A stretch of 64,000 bases of DNA from Paraburkholderia youngii (GTDB lineage: Bacteria > Pseudomonadota > Gammaproteobacteria > Burkholderiales > Burkholderiaceae), in contig NZ_JAALDK010000001.1 of NCBI RefSeq assembly GCF_013366925.1, forward strand, positions 3,775,165 to 3,839,164, in the 5' to 3' direction. Position 1 is the stretch's first letter, and every line of letters starts with the position of its first letter. A program made the translations under genes and the position numbers. This document shows, piece by piece, positions 1 to 9,252 of this stretch. Under the pieces are notes generated by a model. It did not search any database. It saw only the letters and a program-made list of their open reading frames with translations, and was not told the DNA's origin.

Positions 1-93
1 GCAGTAACAATGCAATCAAGATTCTTTTCACTTTTATCGTTCCTTTGGTAACCAAATTGATTCGAGTCCATATTACGAAACTGAAGCGTGGGA

Positions 94-519
94 TTACACG
101 GCATATTCGCGAAAACAGACTTTGCTCGCGAGTATCATTCGATCCCAATTTGAGGGGAGAGCGTTCCGCTTGACACGTGGGCGAAATATCTCGTCGCCCT
201 TGAATATGGGATCGCCGCTGAGCGCGCACCTGGAGTCCCGCTTCGCGTACGTGAGGCGCCACGTCTGTTCGGCGTAGTGACCCGAACACGCGTCGCTCCA
301 TAGAACGGTCAGCGCGTGCGCGGATGGCTGCTCGAGAATGGAAACACGTCGCGGTGGAGGTTGACATGGCGCGGCAGCGACGCGTTGCGCGGCGCCCGCG
401 CGCCGCCTCACGCGTATCGTGAGCTCCCGTTCGTAGGCGTCGTTGGAGGCGTTGACGGCGCTCGGTGACAGCAGATTCACCAATGCGCGCTGAACGATAT
501 GTTCTTGCGTCTCTTGCAT
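94..519 (-). CDS. DUF3331-like hypothetical protein
   Basis: A 141-residue protein of unknown function. Its C-terminal half contains CALSGDPIFKGDEIFRPR and a nearby basic stretch, a style I associate with the DUF3331 proteins that are common in Burkholderia and relatives. The family name is from memory, not a search. The N-terminal half is rich in Arg and Ala and looks disordered. No signal peptide or membrane segment is visible. A GGGAGGA ribosome site lies about 8 bases upstream of the ATG. It is a single gene, read in the same direction as the LysR gene upstream of it. Confidence 0.6.
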   Translation of the reverse strand: MQETQEHIVQRALVNLLSPSAVNASNDAYERELTIRVRRRAGAAQRVAAAPCQPPPRRVSILEQPSAHALTVLWSDACSGHYAEQTWRLTYAKRDSRCALSGDPIFKGDEIFRPRVKRNALPSNWDRMILASKVCFREYAV

Positions 520-558
520 CTTCCATTCCTCCCGTAGCGAACTAGTGGTAACGCCATT

Positions 559-1581
559 TCAGGCAGCCGCTTCGCCGACTGCGACGACGAATGCGGAGAG
601 ATAGGTGGGGCACTCTGTTGGCACTATGTGGCAGGCACGCAGTGGCGCTTCGCTGATAAGTGGCACATGGATGGTTTCGCTACGTCGCCTGTGAGCTTCC
701 AGCTTATCGGCGGCCCAATCCATGAAAGCGCGCTGAGCCATCGGCGCGCGGCGATGGTTGGCGTACACGCCAGAGATTGGCAATGGCGATGGACGTCGAT
801 GCGCCAAGACTTCCTTGAGGCGCCCAGAGCGCAAATGCGGGAGTGCCATCAGGTAGCAGACCTGTGCCACTCCGGTCCCGTCGATCACACACTGCAGCAC
901 GGCCGCTGCATCGTTGACGCAAACCCGCTCAGGCATTTTGACAACGACATCTTCGCCCTCCGCGCGGAACCGCAGGTGTCTTGCGTTGCCGAAGCGCTTG
1001 GGTATGTAATGAACAACGACGTGTTCTTGCAGTGATTCTGGTTCGGATGGGATACCGTGTCTGGATAGGTAGTCGCGACTTGCGACGGTGACAGACTGAA
1101 AGACGCCTAGGTGGCGACTCTTGAGAGAGGAGTCGGACAGGTTTCCCACGACCACGGCGCAATCGACCCCGTTGTCGATGAGCCCGTCGGCGTCTCCGCC
1201 AATGGCGATTTTGAGTTGGACATCCGGATAGGCGGTTCTAAATTCGGAAATCGAAGGGAGCAGAACACTCGCCACTTCACGGTCGATGTCGACACAAAGA
1301 CGTCCTCTTGCGACGTTCTCCGTGTTTCTCATCGTTTGAGTCATCGCTTCGATTTCGCCTAGAACTCCGATGCAATGCTCGTAATATTGGGCACCCTCAG
1401 CGGTCAAACGCATTGCCCGAGTCGAACGCTGCAGCAGCGTGACATTGAGATAGGACTCGAGCTGCCGAATGGTAGTGCTGACCGAACCCGTGGCAACTCC
1501 GAGCGCATCGGCCGCTGCGGTGAAAGTTCCCAATCTCGCTACATAAGCGAAAACCGACATCGCGTGTAGAAACCGATCCAT
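559..1581 (-). CDS. LysR-family transcriptional regulator
   Basis: A 340-residue LysR-type DNA-binding regulator. The winged helix-turn-helix lies at about residues 5-60 (FAYVARLGTFTAAADALGVATGSVSTTI is the recognition region) and is followed by a substrate-binding-like effector domain. It is slightly longer than the usual 300 residues because of a tail after about residue 300. I chose the ATG at 1581 because GGAG sits 6 bases before it; a TTG five codons upstream has no such support. The target is unknown. LysR proteins usually regulate a divergent neighbour, but here the next gene upstream is a response regulator on the same strand, so only autoregulation is suggested. Confidence 0.9.
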   Translation of the reverse strand: MDRFLHAMSVFAYVARLGTFTAAADALGVATGSVSTTIRQLESYLNVTLLQRSTRAMRLTAEGAQYYEHCIGVLGEIEAMTQTMRNTENVARGRLCVDIDREVASVLLPSISEFRTAYPDVQLKIAIGGDADGLIDNGVDCAVVVGNLSDSSLKSRHLGVFQSVTVASRDYLSRHGIPSEPESLQEHVVVHYIPKRFGNARHLRFRAEGEDVVVKMPERVCVNDAAAVLQCVIDGTGVAQVCYLMALPHLRSGRLKEVLAHRRPSPLPISGVYANHRRAPMAQRAFMDWAADKLEAHRRRSETIHVPLISEAPLRACHIVPTECPTYLSAFVVAVGEAAA

Positions 1582-1673
1582 TTTGGACTCCGCCAAAGGT
1601 CAATCCGAATTGCTCTGGCGTATTCTATTTCCGGCAATTCCCTGACTCCATTGGACGGTGGACGATATTGATC

Positions 1674-1687
1674 TATACCTTTGTATA
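1674..1687. promoter_or_regulatory. Palindrome upstream of the LysR gene
   Basis: TATAC-CTTT-GTATA is a perfect 5+5 inverted repeat about 90 bases upstream of the LysR start, in an AT-rich stretch. LysR regulators bind T-N11-A type dyads, so this is a candidate autoregulatory site. The assignment rests only on symmetry and position. Confidence 0.4.
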
Positions 1688-1758
1688 TATTGGCACGATT
1701 GAAAAGATAGTCGTTGCTATTGAGTAGTCAGCGATGTTCGCTGGCAGGGGCGCGGTGA

Positions 1759-2139
1759 TTACGGTGTCCCTAGAATCGTAACGAGTAAAGCAGCGAGCTC
1801 GTCGGGCTCGATGGGCTTTTCCAGAAGCGGAGCATCGTAGCGTGAGATGACCAAGTGGTCATGGGCCGTCACGTGGCCCGATACGAAGATGAACGGGACC
1901 ACTTCTCCCAGCGTCCGCATATGGGAGAGCAACGCCGTCCCGGACATCCCACTCATCTGGATGTCGCAAACTAGACAGTCGATTCTTTCGGGAACGCCGG
2001 AGGTGAGAAAGTCTTCGGCGCAGGCGAATGCGTAAGCGTGATAGCCCAGGGAGCGGGCCATTGCCATTGTCGACTGCCTAATTGCCAGTTCGTCATCGAT
2101 TACGCAAACAGTTTTGGTCCGCACAGATTTCTCTCGCAT
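1759..2139 (-). CDS. Single-domain response regulator (receiver only)
   Basis: A 126-residue CheY-like receiver domain with no output domain. The acidic pair is in VCVIDDE, the phospho-acceptor Asp is in CLVCDIQMSG (about residue 60), a conserved Ser follows in VSG, and the Lys is in EKPI. It resembles the receiver half of FixJ/NarL-type regulators, but the chain stops right after the receiver fold. It is divergent from a histidine kinase that starts at 2342, about 200 bases away, and is presumably phosphorylated by it. It may act as a phosphate sink or relay, or bind a partner protein. No DNA-binding regulator for the pair is visible nearby. Confidence 0.88.
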   Translation of the reverse strand: MREKSVRTKTVCVIDDELAIRQSTMAMARSLGYHAYAFACAEDFLTSGVPERIDCLVCDIQMSGMSGTALLSHMRTLGEVVPFIFVSGHVTAHDHLVISRYDAPLLEKPIEPDELAALLVTILGTP

Positions 2140-2341
2140 AACGCCCGGCTCGCGGTCGGAATCAGGGGCGTGGCTGCATCTTGAGCAGACTAACGTGCTC
2201 GCGTGCGAGGCAACACTATCCTAAGGTATAGTTCTGGTTGTGCTTTGGAGCAGGATTTAGAAGTGCGTCCGGCAGTGTTTTAGGCAACCGTGCTTACCCC
2301 GGCCTCATGACTGGATTCTTAATTACCGGATTCCCAAAATA

Positions 2342-3598
2342 ATGAGTTTTCATCCCGCACGAGACGACGAGCGCTTTCAGGAGGGGCGATCACAGCCACT
2401 GGACGTCTCAAGCAACCAGCTTTTTCTTTCGGCGCCCATTCCTATCATGATCGAGGACTGGTCGAGGGTCTATGCGGCCATCATGGACCTGCGAGCCAAG
2501 GGCATAACCGATATTGATGCCTGGTTCGATGCGCACCCGTTCGCGGTCGCTGAACTGAGAATGCTGCATTCATTCGTGGAGGCCAACAACGCCGTTGTCG
2601 AGCTATTCGAGGCGGGAAGCAAAGCCGCATTTTTCGAGCGCGCGAAGCAACTTCTGCCAGCCGACAGGACGAGCAATATCGCCGTTTACCGCGCAATGTT
2701 CGAGGGCCGTAATGCCTGCCAGGGCGAGCGCACGCTGGTCACTTTCTCTGGTAAGCGGGTTCCTATCGTGTGGCGCTGTTCGCTACCTGGTCATGCGGAC
2801 GGGTATCGCAGGCTTTGCTTCTATGGATTCGACGTGACGGAGCAAAAGGAGAGCAACGACCGCATGCAGGCCATGCGCGCCGAGATGGCCCGTTCAGCCC
2901 GGGTCTCGCTATTTGGCGAAGTGGCGGCCTCGATTCTCCACGAAATCAGCCAGCCGCTTTCCGCCACGCGCACGTCCGCGGACGCGGCGTTGCGATGGCT
3001 TGGCAATGACACGCCGCATATTGCAGAAGCGACCGAATCTATCCGGGACGCAGCACGCTGGGCTCGTGACGCGACGGAGATTTGCAGGAGGATTCGCGGC
3101 TTTCTCGGCAAGGTGCCGGTCCGTTCGGTTTCGTCGTCGGTGAATGACGCCGTTGACGCGGCATTTTTCCTGGTTTCACCGGAAGCGAATTCGAAAGGGA
3201 TTGTCATCGAAAGCCATCTGGACGAGAACCTCGCGATTTTTGCTGACCCTGTGCAGATTCAGCAGGTTCTCGCCAACTTACTGTTAAACGGCATCCACGC
3301 AATCGACGCGCGCGACGGTGCGGAGCGGAATTTGACAGTTTTCGCCCGAAAAGCGGATTCCGGCGAAGCGCTATTCGAGGTGCGAGACACTGGCGCGGGC
3401 ATGTCGGGCGAAACTCTGGCGTCGCTGTTCCAGCCATTCTTTACAACTAAGGTGAACGGCATGGGGATGGGTCTGGTGGTAGCACGATCCATCGTCGAAG
3501 CGCACGGTGGGCGCATCTGGGCGGAAAGTGCGACGCAACTCGGAACGAGCTTTTTCTTTACGCTTCCTGTGTCCGACGCTTCTGAATCGGGCAACTAG
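2342..3598 (+). CDS. PAS-type sensor histidine kinase
   Basis: A 418-residue kinase with no clear membrane segments, so probably cytoplasmic. Residues about 35-160 form a sensory, PAS-like region. The H-box is VAASILHEISQPLSATRTS (about residue 200). The catalytic domain has an N-box (ANLLLNGIHAID), a G1-box (VRDTGAGMSG), an F-box (LFQPFFTTK) and a G2-box (GMGMGLVVA). This arrangement is typical of FixL/DctB-like kinases. The partner is probably the receiver-only protein encoded divergently at 1759-2139. The signal is unknown. Confidence 0.9.
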   Translation: MSFHPARDDERFQEGRSQPLDVSSNQLFLSAPIPIMIEDWSRVYAAIMDLRAKGITDIDAWFDAHPFAVAELRMLHSFVEANNAVVELFEAGSKAAFFERAKQLLPADRTSNIAVYRAMFEGRNACQGERTLVTFSGKRVPIVWRCSLPGHADGYRRLCFYGFDVTEQKESNDRMQAMRAEMARSARVSLFGEVAASILHEISQPLSATRTSADAALRWLGNDTPHIAEATESIRDAARWARDATEICRRIRGFLGKVPVRSVSSSVNDAVDAAFFLVSPEANSKGIVIESHLDENLAIFADPVQIQQVLANLLLNGIHAIDARDGAERNLTVFARKADSGEALFEVRDTGAGMSGETLASLFQPFFTTKVNGMGMGLVVARSIVEAHGGRIWAESATQLGTSFFFTLPVSDASESGN

Positions 3599-3637
3599 CC
3601 AGGCTCCCCCGCCGCAGTCGCGGCGCCTTCGCCACGT

Positions 3638-4954
3638 TTAGCGCATCGCGTGGTCGGGAGAGCGCTCCAACCGAGCTTGTGCAATGAGCGCAACCAGGGC
3701 GGCGAGAATCACATACAAGGCCGTTGCCCTGCCGGAGCCGGTGGCACGCGCAATCGCGGCCGCAATTAACGGGGCTGTCCCACCAAATAACGCGACACCG
3801 GTTGCGTACGAAAATGCGAGGCCCGTTGCCCTGTGGCGAGCGGGGAACTTGCGAAGAATGAATGCGATAGTCGGGCCGCCGCCGAGCGCTGACAACGCCG
3901 CAACGAGCGAAATCATCGCTGCGCTAACGATGGGCGAATGGTACGCCGAAAGCAGCGCGAAAACCGGGTAAACGGTGAGTGCCGTCGCGATTCGCGCGGC
4001 GACAATCACTTTGCCTATGCCGATTTTGTCTGCTATCGCACCACCGATCAGCCCCGCCAACATCGTCGCCAGGCCTACTGCCGAGGCAGTCGCAAACGAT
4101 GCCGAGGGCGAAGGCGGTCCTCCCGAGACGCCGAAAGCGGCAACATAGACTACGACATAGGTCGGAACGGTGCCACCGAAGATCATGCCGATTGCGCACA
4201 GCGCCTGGGTGAGCCAGTTTCGTGCCTCTTGCAGGCTACGACGGGTTTTGCCTTCGCTCGGCGGGATAAATTCCTGCACGGATCGTCTCAGGTAGAATTG
4301 GACGGGCAGCAACAGCGCCGCGAAAGCAAATGGCAGTCGCCAGCCCCACACCTGCAGGTCGTGCGCGGGAAGATACAGCACCAGCGCAAGGCCAGCGAGC
4401 CCCGCTAGAAGCTGAGCAACCCCTTGGCCAGCCATCTGGTAACCGCCTCCGGTAGCGGGTCGATTAGCGGGGCCTTGCTCCACTAGCAGCGCACTGACCG
4501 CCCCCAGTTCGCCGCCAATGGCAAAACCCTGAATCATCCGACACATCAGAACGAGCGATGAAGCCCACAGACCGATCGCATCGAAGGATGGCACCACGGC
4601 GATACCAATGCTGCCAAACGTGACGAGGCTTCCGGTGACCAGTGCGGCGCGTCTTCGCCCTCGTCGGTCGGCGTAGCGGCCCAGCGTCAGTGCGCCTAGC
4701 GGACGCGACAGATAGCCCGCGGCAAACGTTGCCAGAGAAAGTAGGGTACCGCCGAACGCCGTTCCCTGTGGGAAAAAGGTACGTCCAATATATGCCGCGA
4801 ACATGGCATACAAGAAGAAGTCAAAAAACTCGAGCGTGTTGGCCATGACAAGCCCAACTACGTTAAGTGGCGTGAGTGGCTTGATGGGGTTGTCACCCGC
4901 GAGGCGGCTCCGGTTCTTCGTCGCTACGCCTATGCGAGGCAGGTGCGTGCTCAT
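3638..4954 (-). CDS. MFS transporter, MHS (metabolite:H+ symporter) type
   Basis: A 438-residue inner-membrane carrier of the major facilitator superfamily with about 12 hydrophobic segments. The N-terminal region has EFFDFFLYAMFAAYIGRTFF, then the loop motif ADRRGRRRAA and the helix RMIQGFAIGGELGA, which are typical of the MHS family (citrate, proline/betaine, shikimate and similar). The likely role is proton-coupled uptake of an organic acid or osmolyte; the substrate is not predictable. It is convergent with the histidine kinase, with 39 bases between stop codons, and is a single gene. Its upstream region carries the 9-bp repeats TTTTGGACC (4972) and GGTCCAAAA (5025). Confidence 0.88.
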   Translation of the reverse strand: MSTHLPRIGVATKNRSRLAGDNPIKPLTPLNVVGLVMANTLEFFDFFLYAMFAAYIGRTFFPQGTAFGGTLLSLATFAAGYLSRPLGALTLGRYADRRGRRRAALVTGSLVTFGSIGIAVVPSFDAIGLWASSLVLMCRMIQGFAIGGELGAVSALLVEQGPANRPATGGGYQMAGQGVAQLLAGLAGLALVLYLPAHDLQVWGWRLPFAFAALLLPVQFYLRRSVQEFIPPSEGKTRRSLQEARNWLTQALCAIGMIFGGTVPTYVVVYVAAFGVSGGPPSPSASFATASAVGLATMLAGLIGGAIADKIGIGKVIVAARIATALTVYPVFALLSAYHSPIVSAAMISLVAALSALGGGPTIAFILRKFPARHRATGLAFSYATGVALFGGTAPLIAAAIARATGSGRATALYVILAALVALIAQARLERSPDHAMR

Positions 4955-5198
4955 TCTTTTGTGTTCGTTGATTTTGGACCTCCGAAGTCTACCAAGACCG
5001 TTAAGTCACGGTAATAGGTCTGTCGGTCCAAAAGCCTTTCCCAGCATTGAATCCAGGTGATTTTCAAATAAATACAGAAATAGTTTCTTCGAATTGGGAC
5101 TAAGCACTTTCCCGAATGAAAAGACGGCCCAGGGAAGCGGGTAACGAAGCAACGGCGGTCCCTCCGCACGCGTGTTGCCTCCCGGCCGCCATCGGGGC

Positions 5199-5567
5199 TT
5201 AGTGTCCCGGTTCTCCCGGAACGAGGTTGTTTGCCACGGAAGTCACACCAGCCACATGGCCAGCGGTGTCGCCGGCGAGCTGTACCTGTTCGTTGTCGGG
5301 CACGTATCCGATCAGGCTGACCGTTCCGCGGCGCGCCAGCACGGTGATGTTGATAGTCTCTAGCCCTTTCGTTTTCGTCAACGCCGAGCGAACCTGCTTC
5401 GAGAGCGCTCGGTCGGCGGCTCGCTGCGCCTTCTTCTGGCTCTTCGCACTGTCTTCATGCGCGACATGCGTCACGACGGGCGGCGTGTAGGTTTCTTCAA
5501 CGGCGTGGGCCGGAATGCCAAACGCGAGATAGCTTACGTACAGCACGGATGCAATCGTCTTTTTCAA
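5199..5567 (-). CDS. BON-domain periplasmic protein
   Basis: A 122-residue exported protein. The first 22 residues are a clear signal peptide (KKT at the start, a hydrophobic core, and cleavage probable after AHA). A linker rich in Lys, Ala and Gln follows. Residues about 55-115 form a BON domain (LSKQVRSALTKTKGLETINITVL, then GTVSLIGYVPDNEQ and ANNLVPG). BON proteins such as OsmY act in the periplasm in osmotic or envelope stress. The start is a TTG preceded by GGAG; no in-frame ATG would keep the signal peptide. It is a single gene. Confidence 0.85.
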   Translation of the reverse strand: MKKTIASVLYVSYLAFGIPAHAVEETYTPPVVTHVAHEDSAKSQKKAQRAADRALSKQVRSALTKTKGLETINITVLARRGTVSLIGYVPDNEQVQLAGDTAGHVAGVTSVANNLVPGEPGH

Positions 5568-6001
5568 TTGAGGCTCCGATATTTAAAGTGAATCAGAACT
5601 GCTAGCGGGTTGCATGCCCTGATAAATCGTACCCGTGGTGCTACGCACAACCAATACGGCAATCCGGAAAACAGCATTCACGCGCGCTTCGGAAATCAGT
5701 GAAGCAAGACCGCCAGACGATGTGTTTCACAAAAATCGGCGCGCAAAACTCGGCAGAACAGCCCAGGCTGGGTTGATGTCAACGGACGGATTGCCTGAAA
5801 TATAAATTGCACGTCGGGCCGATTCGCCATCGCTTCATTCTTTGGCGAAACTGAATTCTCTTTATGGGCGCAACTCGTTGATCTGGGCGACCGAGGAAAC
5901 ATAGACTGCAACGCACTGACTGACGAGTGAATCAGGACGGGAGCGCACGCTTTTATGTGCTGGTTCATCAGGTTTCGAAATCATCATGGAGAAGCAAGAT
6001 C
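5568..6001. other. Intergenic region, no gene seen
   Basis: This 434-base gap separates the BON gene (-) from the SDR gene (+) and must hold both promoters. A - strand open frame at 5696-5968 has no ribosome site or recognisable protein and overlaps the SDR leader, so I do not call it. No strong palindrome or repeat was found. Confidence 0.6.
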
Positions 6002-6802
6002 ATGACGCAAGCACATCAAGGCACCGCACTGATTACCGGCGCATCCTCCGGCATTGGCGCGCTCTATGCGGACCGGCTCGCACGTCGCGGATACGACCTC
6101 GTCCTCGTCGCGCGCAATCGCGAGAGACTCAGCAGTCTCGGGCGGCGCATCAACGATGAAACGGGGCAGAGCGTTCAGTTGCTCGAGGCCGATCTCGGCG
6201 ATCGTAGTGCGCTTGCCGCGATCGAAGCAAAACTACGCGAGGACGCCAGTATTAACCTGCTCGTCAACAATGCGGGCGTGGGCACGCACAAGCCGCTACT
6301 CGACAGCGACGTGGATGCCATGACGCGCATGATCGACTTGAATGTCACGGCACTGACCCGTCTTACTTACGCCGCGGTTCCGGGCTTCGTGTCACGTGGC
6401 GCCGGCGCGATTATCAATATTGCCTCTATCGCCGCAATCACGCCTGAACTGCTAAACGGTGTGTATGGAGGTAGCAAGGCGTTCGTGCTTGCGCTGAGCC
6501 AGTCGTTGCATCACGAACTGGCGGACAAGGGGGTGCGCGTGCAGGCCGTATTGCCGGGCGCGACGGCCACGGAATTCTGGGAAATCGGGGGGCTCCCCCT
6601 CAATAACCTGCCAAAAGAGATCGTCATGTCGGCGTCCGATATGGTGGATGCCGCCTTGAAGGGCTTTGACCTTGGCGAACGCGTGACGATTCCGTCACTG
6701 CATGACGCCAATTTGTGGGATCAACTGGAAGCAGCGCGAAGCGCGATGGGCCCTCACCTGTCCAGCAATTTGCCGGCGGCCCGCTATTTGACGTCAGTGT
6801 GA
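6002..6802 (+). CDS. Short-chain dehydrogenase/reductase (SDR)
   Basis: A 266-residue NAD(P)-dependent oxidoreductase of the DltE-like classical SDR type. The cofactor motif is TGASSGIG (about residue 13), followed by LVNNAGVG, the catalytic Ser in IINIASIAA, and the active-site pair Y-x3-K in YGGSK. I chose the ATG at 6002 because GGAG lies just before it; an upstream ATG at 5927 would add 25 residues unlike any SDR N-terminus. It starts a + strand series with an alpha/beta hydrolase (34 bases downstream), catalase and a flavoprotein. The substrate is unknown. Confidence 0.9.
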   Translation: MTQAHQGTALITGASSGIGALYADRLARRGYDLVLVARNRERLSSLGRRINDETGQSVQLLEADLGDRSALAAIEAKLREDASINLLVNNAGVGTHKPLLDSDVDAMTRMIDLNVTALTRLTYAAVPGFVSRGAGAIINIASIAAITPELLNGVYGGSKAFVLALSQSLHHELADKGVRVQAVLPGATATEFWEIGGLPLNNLPKEIVMSASDMVDAALKGFDLGERVTIPSLHDANLWDQLEAARSAMGPHLSSNLPAARYLTSV

Positions 6803-6836
6803 CTTCAGCAGAGCCTTTCATCTACGGAGCGAGCGC

Positions 6837-7682
6837 GTGAGTCACGACAATTTTGGCAGGGACACTGCGCTGCGCGCGCTGCTGGAGGAATTCGCGCGGC
6901 GTTTCATGGCAGTAAAGCGCAGGGAACCGCGAACGATTTCTCCTGACGTGGACACGGTCACGCTTTCGGTCGCGGCACCCCACAATTGGCCGGATGGTCG
7001 ACAAGTCGAGATTCGCGTTCACCGTCGGGGCAAAGGCCGGCGGGCGCTGCTTGTCCACGGGTGGCAAAGCCAGGCTGCGGAGCTTTCCACATTGTCAGGC
7101 GCGCTCGCCGACGAGGGATTCGAAGTCTGGATGCCGGATTTGCCGGGGCACGGATATTCGAGCGGCACCCATCTGAGCATACCGCTTGCCGCTGCCACGC
7201 TTGCTGCGGTTCAATCGCTCGTTGGCCCGTTTGCATATACGGTCGGACACTCATACGGTGGCGCTAGTGTCGTGCATGCGCTTGCGAAAAGACTCCGGGC
7301 GGACCGGGTCGCCATTCTGGCATCGCCGACGAACTATGGACACTTCGCGAGGCGTTTTGCGTCGGAGGCCGGGCTACCGCCGTCCGAGCTGCCACAGTGG
7401 CTCGAACTGTTGTCCGCCATGACGGGAACTCATCCAGACGAAATCAGTATGGAGCGACAAGCGCCCCACTTGTCTCTACCAGCGCTCCTGGTGCATGGGA
7501 CCAACGATCAAATCGTTCCCATTGAGCAAGCCAAGGCGGTTGCCACCCTTTGGCAATCCGCCGTCTGGCTGGCGCTGCCAGGTGTCGGACATTTTGATTT
7601 GCTCACTGATCCGAAAGCGCTCAAGCACGTGGTCGATTTCGGCTTGGGGAAGCCGCTCGATTTTGCCAAATTAACCGGATGA
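6837..7682 (+). CDS. Alpha/beta hydrolase
   Basis: A 281-residue alpha/beta-hydrolase. The oxyanion region is LLVHGWQSQ, the nucleophile Ser is in GHSYGG (about residue 138), the acid Asp is in HGTNDQIVP, and the catalytic His is in GVGHFDLL. The start is a GTG with ACGGAG a few bases upstream. It lies 34 bases after the SDR gene and is probably co-transcribed with it. It is most likely an esterase or lipase-type hydrolase; the substrate cannot be read from the sequence. Confidence 0.88.
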   Translation: MSHDNFGRDTALRALLEEFARRFMAVKRREPRTISPDVDTVTLSVAAPHNWPDGRQVEIRVHRRGKGRRALLVHGWQSQAAELSTLSGALADEGFEVWMPDLPGHGYSSGTHLSIPLAAATLAAVQSLVGPFAYTVGHSYGGASVVHALAKRLRADRVAILASPTNYGHFARRFASEAGLPPSELPQWLELLSAMTGTHPDEISMERQAPHLSLPALLVHGTNDQIVPIEQAKAVATLWQSAVWLALPGVGHFDLLTDPKALKHVVDFGLGKPLDFAKLTG

Positions 7683-7733
7683 TTCACGCTCACCGGTTCA
7701 ATTCCATTCGCTTTACCAACGAAATTGACGCAA

Positions 7734-9170
7734 ATGAACGACAAGGTGCTTACCACTGGTGCCGGTGCGCCGGTAGTCGATAACCAGAATTCGCTGACCG
7801 CCGGCCCACGCGGTCCTGTCATGCTGCAGGACGTGTGGCTGCTCGAAAAGCTCGCGCACTTCGACCGCGAAGTGATACCCGAGCGCCGCGTCCACGCCAA
7901 GGGCTCGGGCGCGTTCGGCACGCTCAAGGTCACGCACGACATCTCGCGCTACACGAAAGCCAAGGTGTTCAGCGATGTCGGCAAGGAAACGCCGCTCTTC
8001 ATCCGCTTTTCGACGGTGGCCGGCGAACGCGGCGCGGCGGACGCCGAGCGCGACGTGCGCGGCTTCTCGATCAAGTTCTACACGGAAGAGGGCAACTGGG
8101 ATGTCGTCGGCAACAACACGCCGGTGTTCTTCATTCGCGATCCGCTCAAGTTCCCCGACTTCATCCACACGCAAAAACGTGATCCGCGCACCAACCTGCG
8201 CAACAACGTGGCGGCGTGGGACTTCTGGTCGCGTCATCCGGAGTCGCTGCATCAGGTGACGATCCTCATGAGCGATCGCGGCATTCCGAAGAACTATCGC
8301 CAGCAGCACGGTTTCGGCTCGCACACGTTCTCGTTCATCAACGCGAACAACGAGCGTTTCTACGTGAAGTTCCACTTCAAGTCTGCGCAGGGCGTGGAGA
8401 ACTACAGCGATGCCGAAGCCGCGCAAGTGATTGCCCAGGACCGCGAATCGGCGCAGCGCGATCTCTTCAACGAGATCGAGAAGGGCAATTTCCCGAAGTG
8501 GCATTTCCGCATTCAGGTGATGCCCGAGGCCGATGCCGCAGAGGTGCCGTACAACCCGTTCGACATCACGAAGATCTGGCCGCACAAGGACTATCCGCTG
8601 ATCGACGTGGGCACGGTCGAGCTTAACCGGAATCCGGAGAACTATTTCGCCGATGTCGAGCAGGCCGCTTTCACGCCGGCGAACGTGGTGCCGGGCATCG
8701 GTTTCTCGCCGGATCGCTTGTTGCAGGGGCGTTTGTTCTCGTATGGCGACACGCAGCGCTATCGCCTCGGTGTGAACCATCACCAGATTCCGGTGAACGC
8801 GCCGCGCTGCCCGTTCCACTCGTTCCATCGCGACGGCGCGATGCGCTCCGACGGCAACCTGGGCGGCAACGTGAACTACGAACCGAGCCGTGTCGGCGAC
8901 TTCGCGCAGCATCCGCAAGCCGGTGAGCCGCCGCTCGCGGCCGGAGCGGTCGATCACTACGATCACCGCGAAGACGACGATTACTACAGCCAGCCGGGCG
9001 CGCTGTTCCGGCTGTTCGATGAAGCGCAGCGTGAGCGGCTCTTTGGCAACATCGCGCGCGCGATAAGCGGCGTTCCGCGGGACATCATCGACCGAATGCT
9101 TGCGCACTTCGAGCGGATCGACCCCGTCTATGGGGCTGGGGTGCGCAAAGCGATAGAGTTGGATTTGTAA
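7734..9170 (+). CDS. Monofunctional haem catalase (small-subunit, clade 3 type)
   Basis: A 478-residue catalase, H2O2 to water and O2. The distal His is in [12 protein letters not shown], the distal Asn in [16 protein letters not shown], and the proximal haem-ligand Tyr in [14 protein letters not shown]. The length fits small-subunit catalases of about 480 residues; no C-terminal flavodoxin-like extension is present. An upstream TTG at 7725 is in frame, but the ATG at 7734 gives a normal start. The gene lies 51 bases after the hydrolase and before a disulfide oxidoreductase, suggesting an oxidative-stress grouping. No OxyR gene is nearby. Confidence 0.96.
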   Translation: MNDKVLTTGAGAPVVDNQNSLTAGPRGPVMLQDVWLLEKLAHFDREVIPERRVHAKGSGAFGTLKVTHDISRYTKAKVFSDVGKETPLFIRFSTVAGERGAADAERDVRGFSIKFYTEEGNWDVVGNNTPVFFIRDPLKFPDFIHTQKRDPRTNLRNNVAAWDFWSRHPESLHQVTILMSDRGIPKNYRQQHGFGSHTFSFINANNERFYVKFHFKSAQGVENYSDAEAAQVIAQDRESAQRDLFNEIEKGNFPKWHFRIQVMPEADAAEVPYNPFDITKIWPHKDYPLIDVGTVELNRNPENYFADVEQAAFTPANVVPGIGFSPDRLLQGRLFSYGDTQRYRLGVNHHQIPVNAPRCPFHSFHRDGAMRSDGNLGGNVNYEPSRVGDFAQHPQAGEPPLAAGAVDHYDHREDDDYYSQPGALFRLFDEAQRERLFGNIARAISGVPRDIIDRMLAHFERIDPVYGAGVRKAIELDL

Positions 9171-9252
9171 CAGCTCGCGCACGACTTATGTTACATCGCG
9201 CGTTCGCCTGATCTGATGTTCAGGGCTCGCGCGACTCATTGAGGAGATTCAC

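Noticed and set aside
3611..3624. GCCGC-AGTC-GCGGC hairpin between the kinase and MFS genes
   Set aside because: A 5-bp stem with no T-tract is too weak to call a terminator.
5696..5968. 90-codon - strand frame upstream of the SDR
   Set aside because: No ribosome site or family; it overlaps the promoter region of the + strand gene.
7713..9182. Long - strand open frame over the catalase gene (about 490 codons)
   Set aside because: It mirrors a clear catalase with all active-site residues. The antisense product is an Arg/Val/His-rich stretch without any domain, a usual result of high GC.
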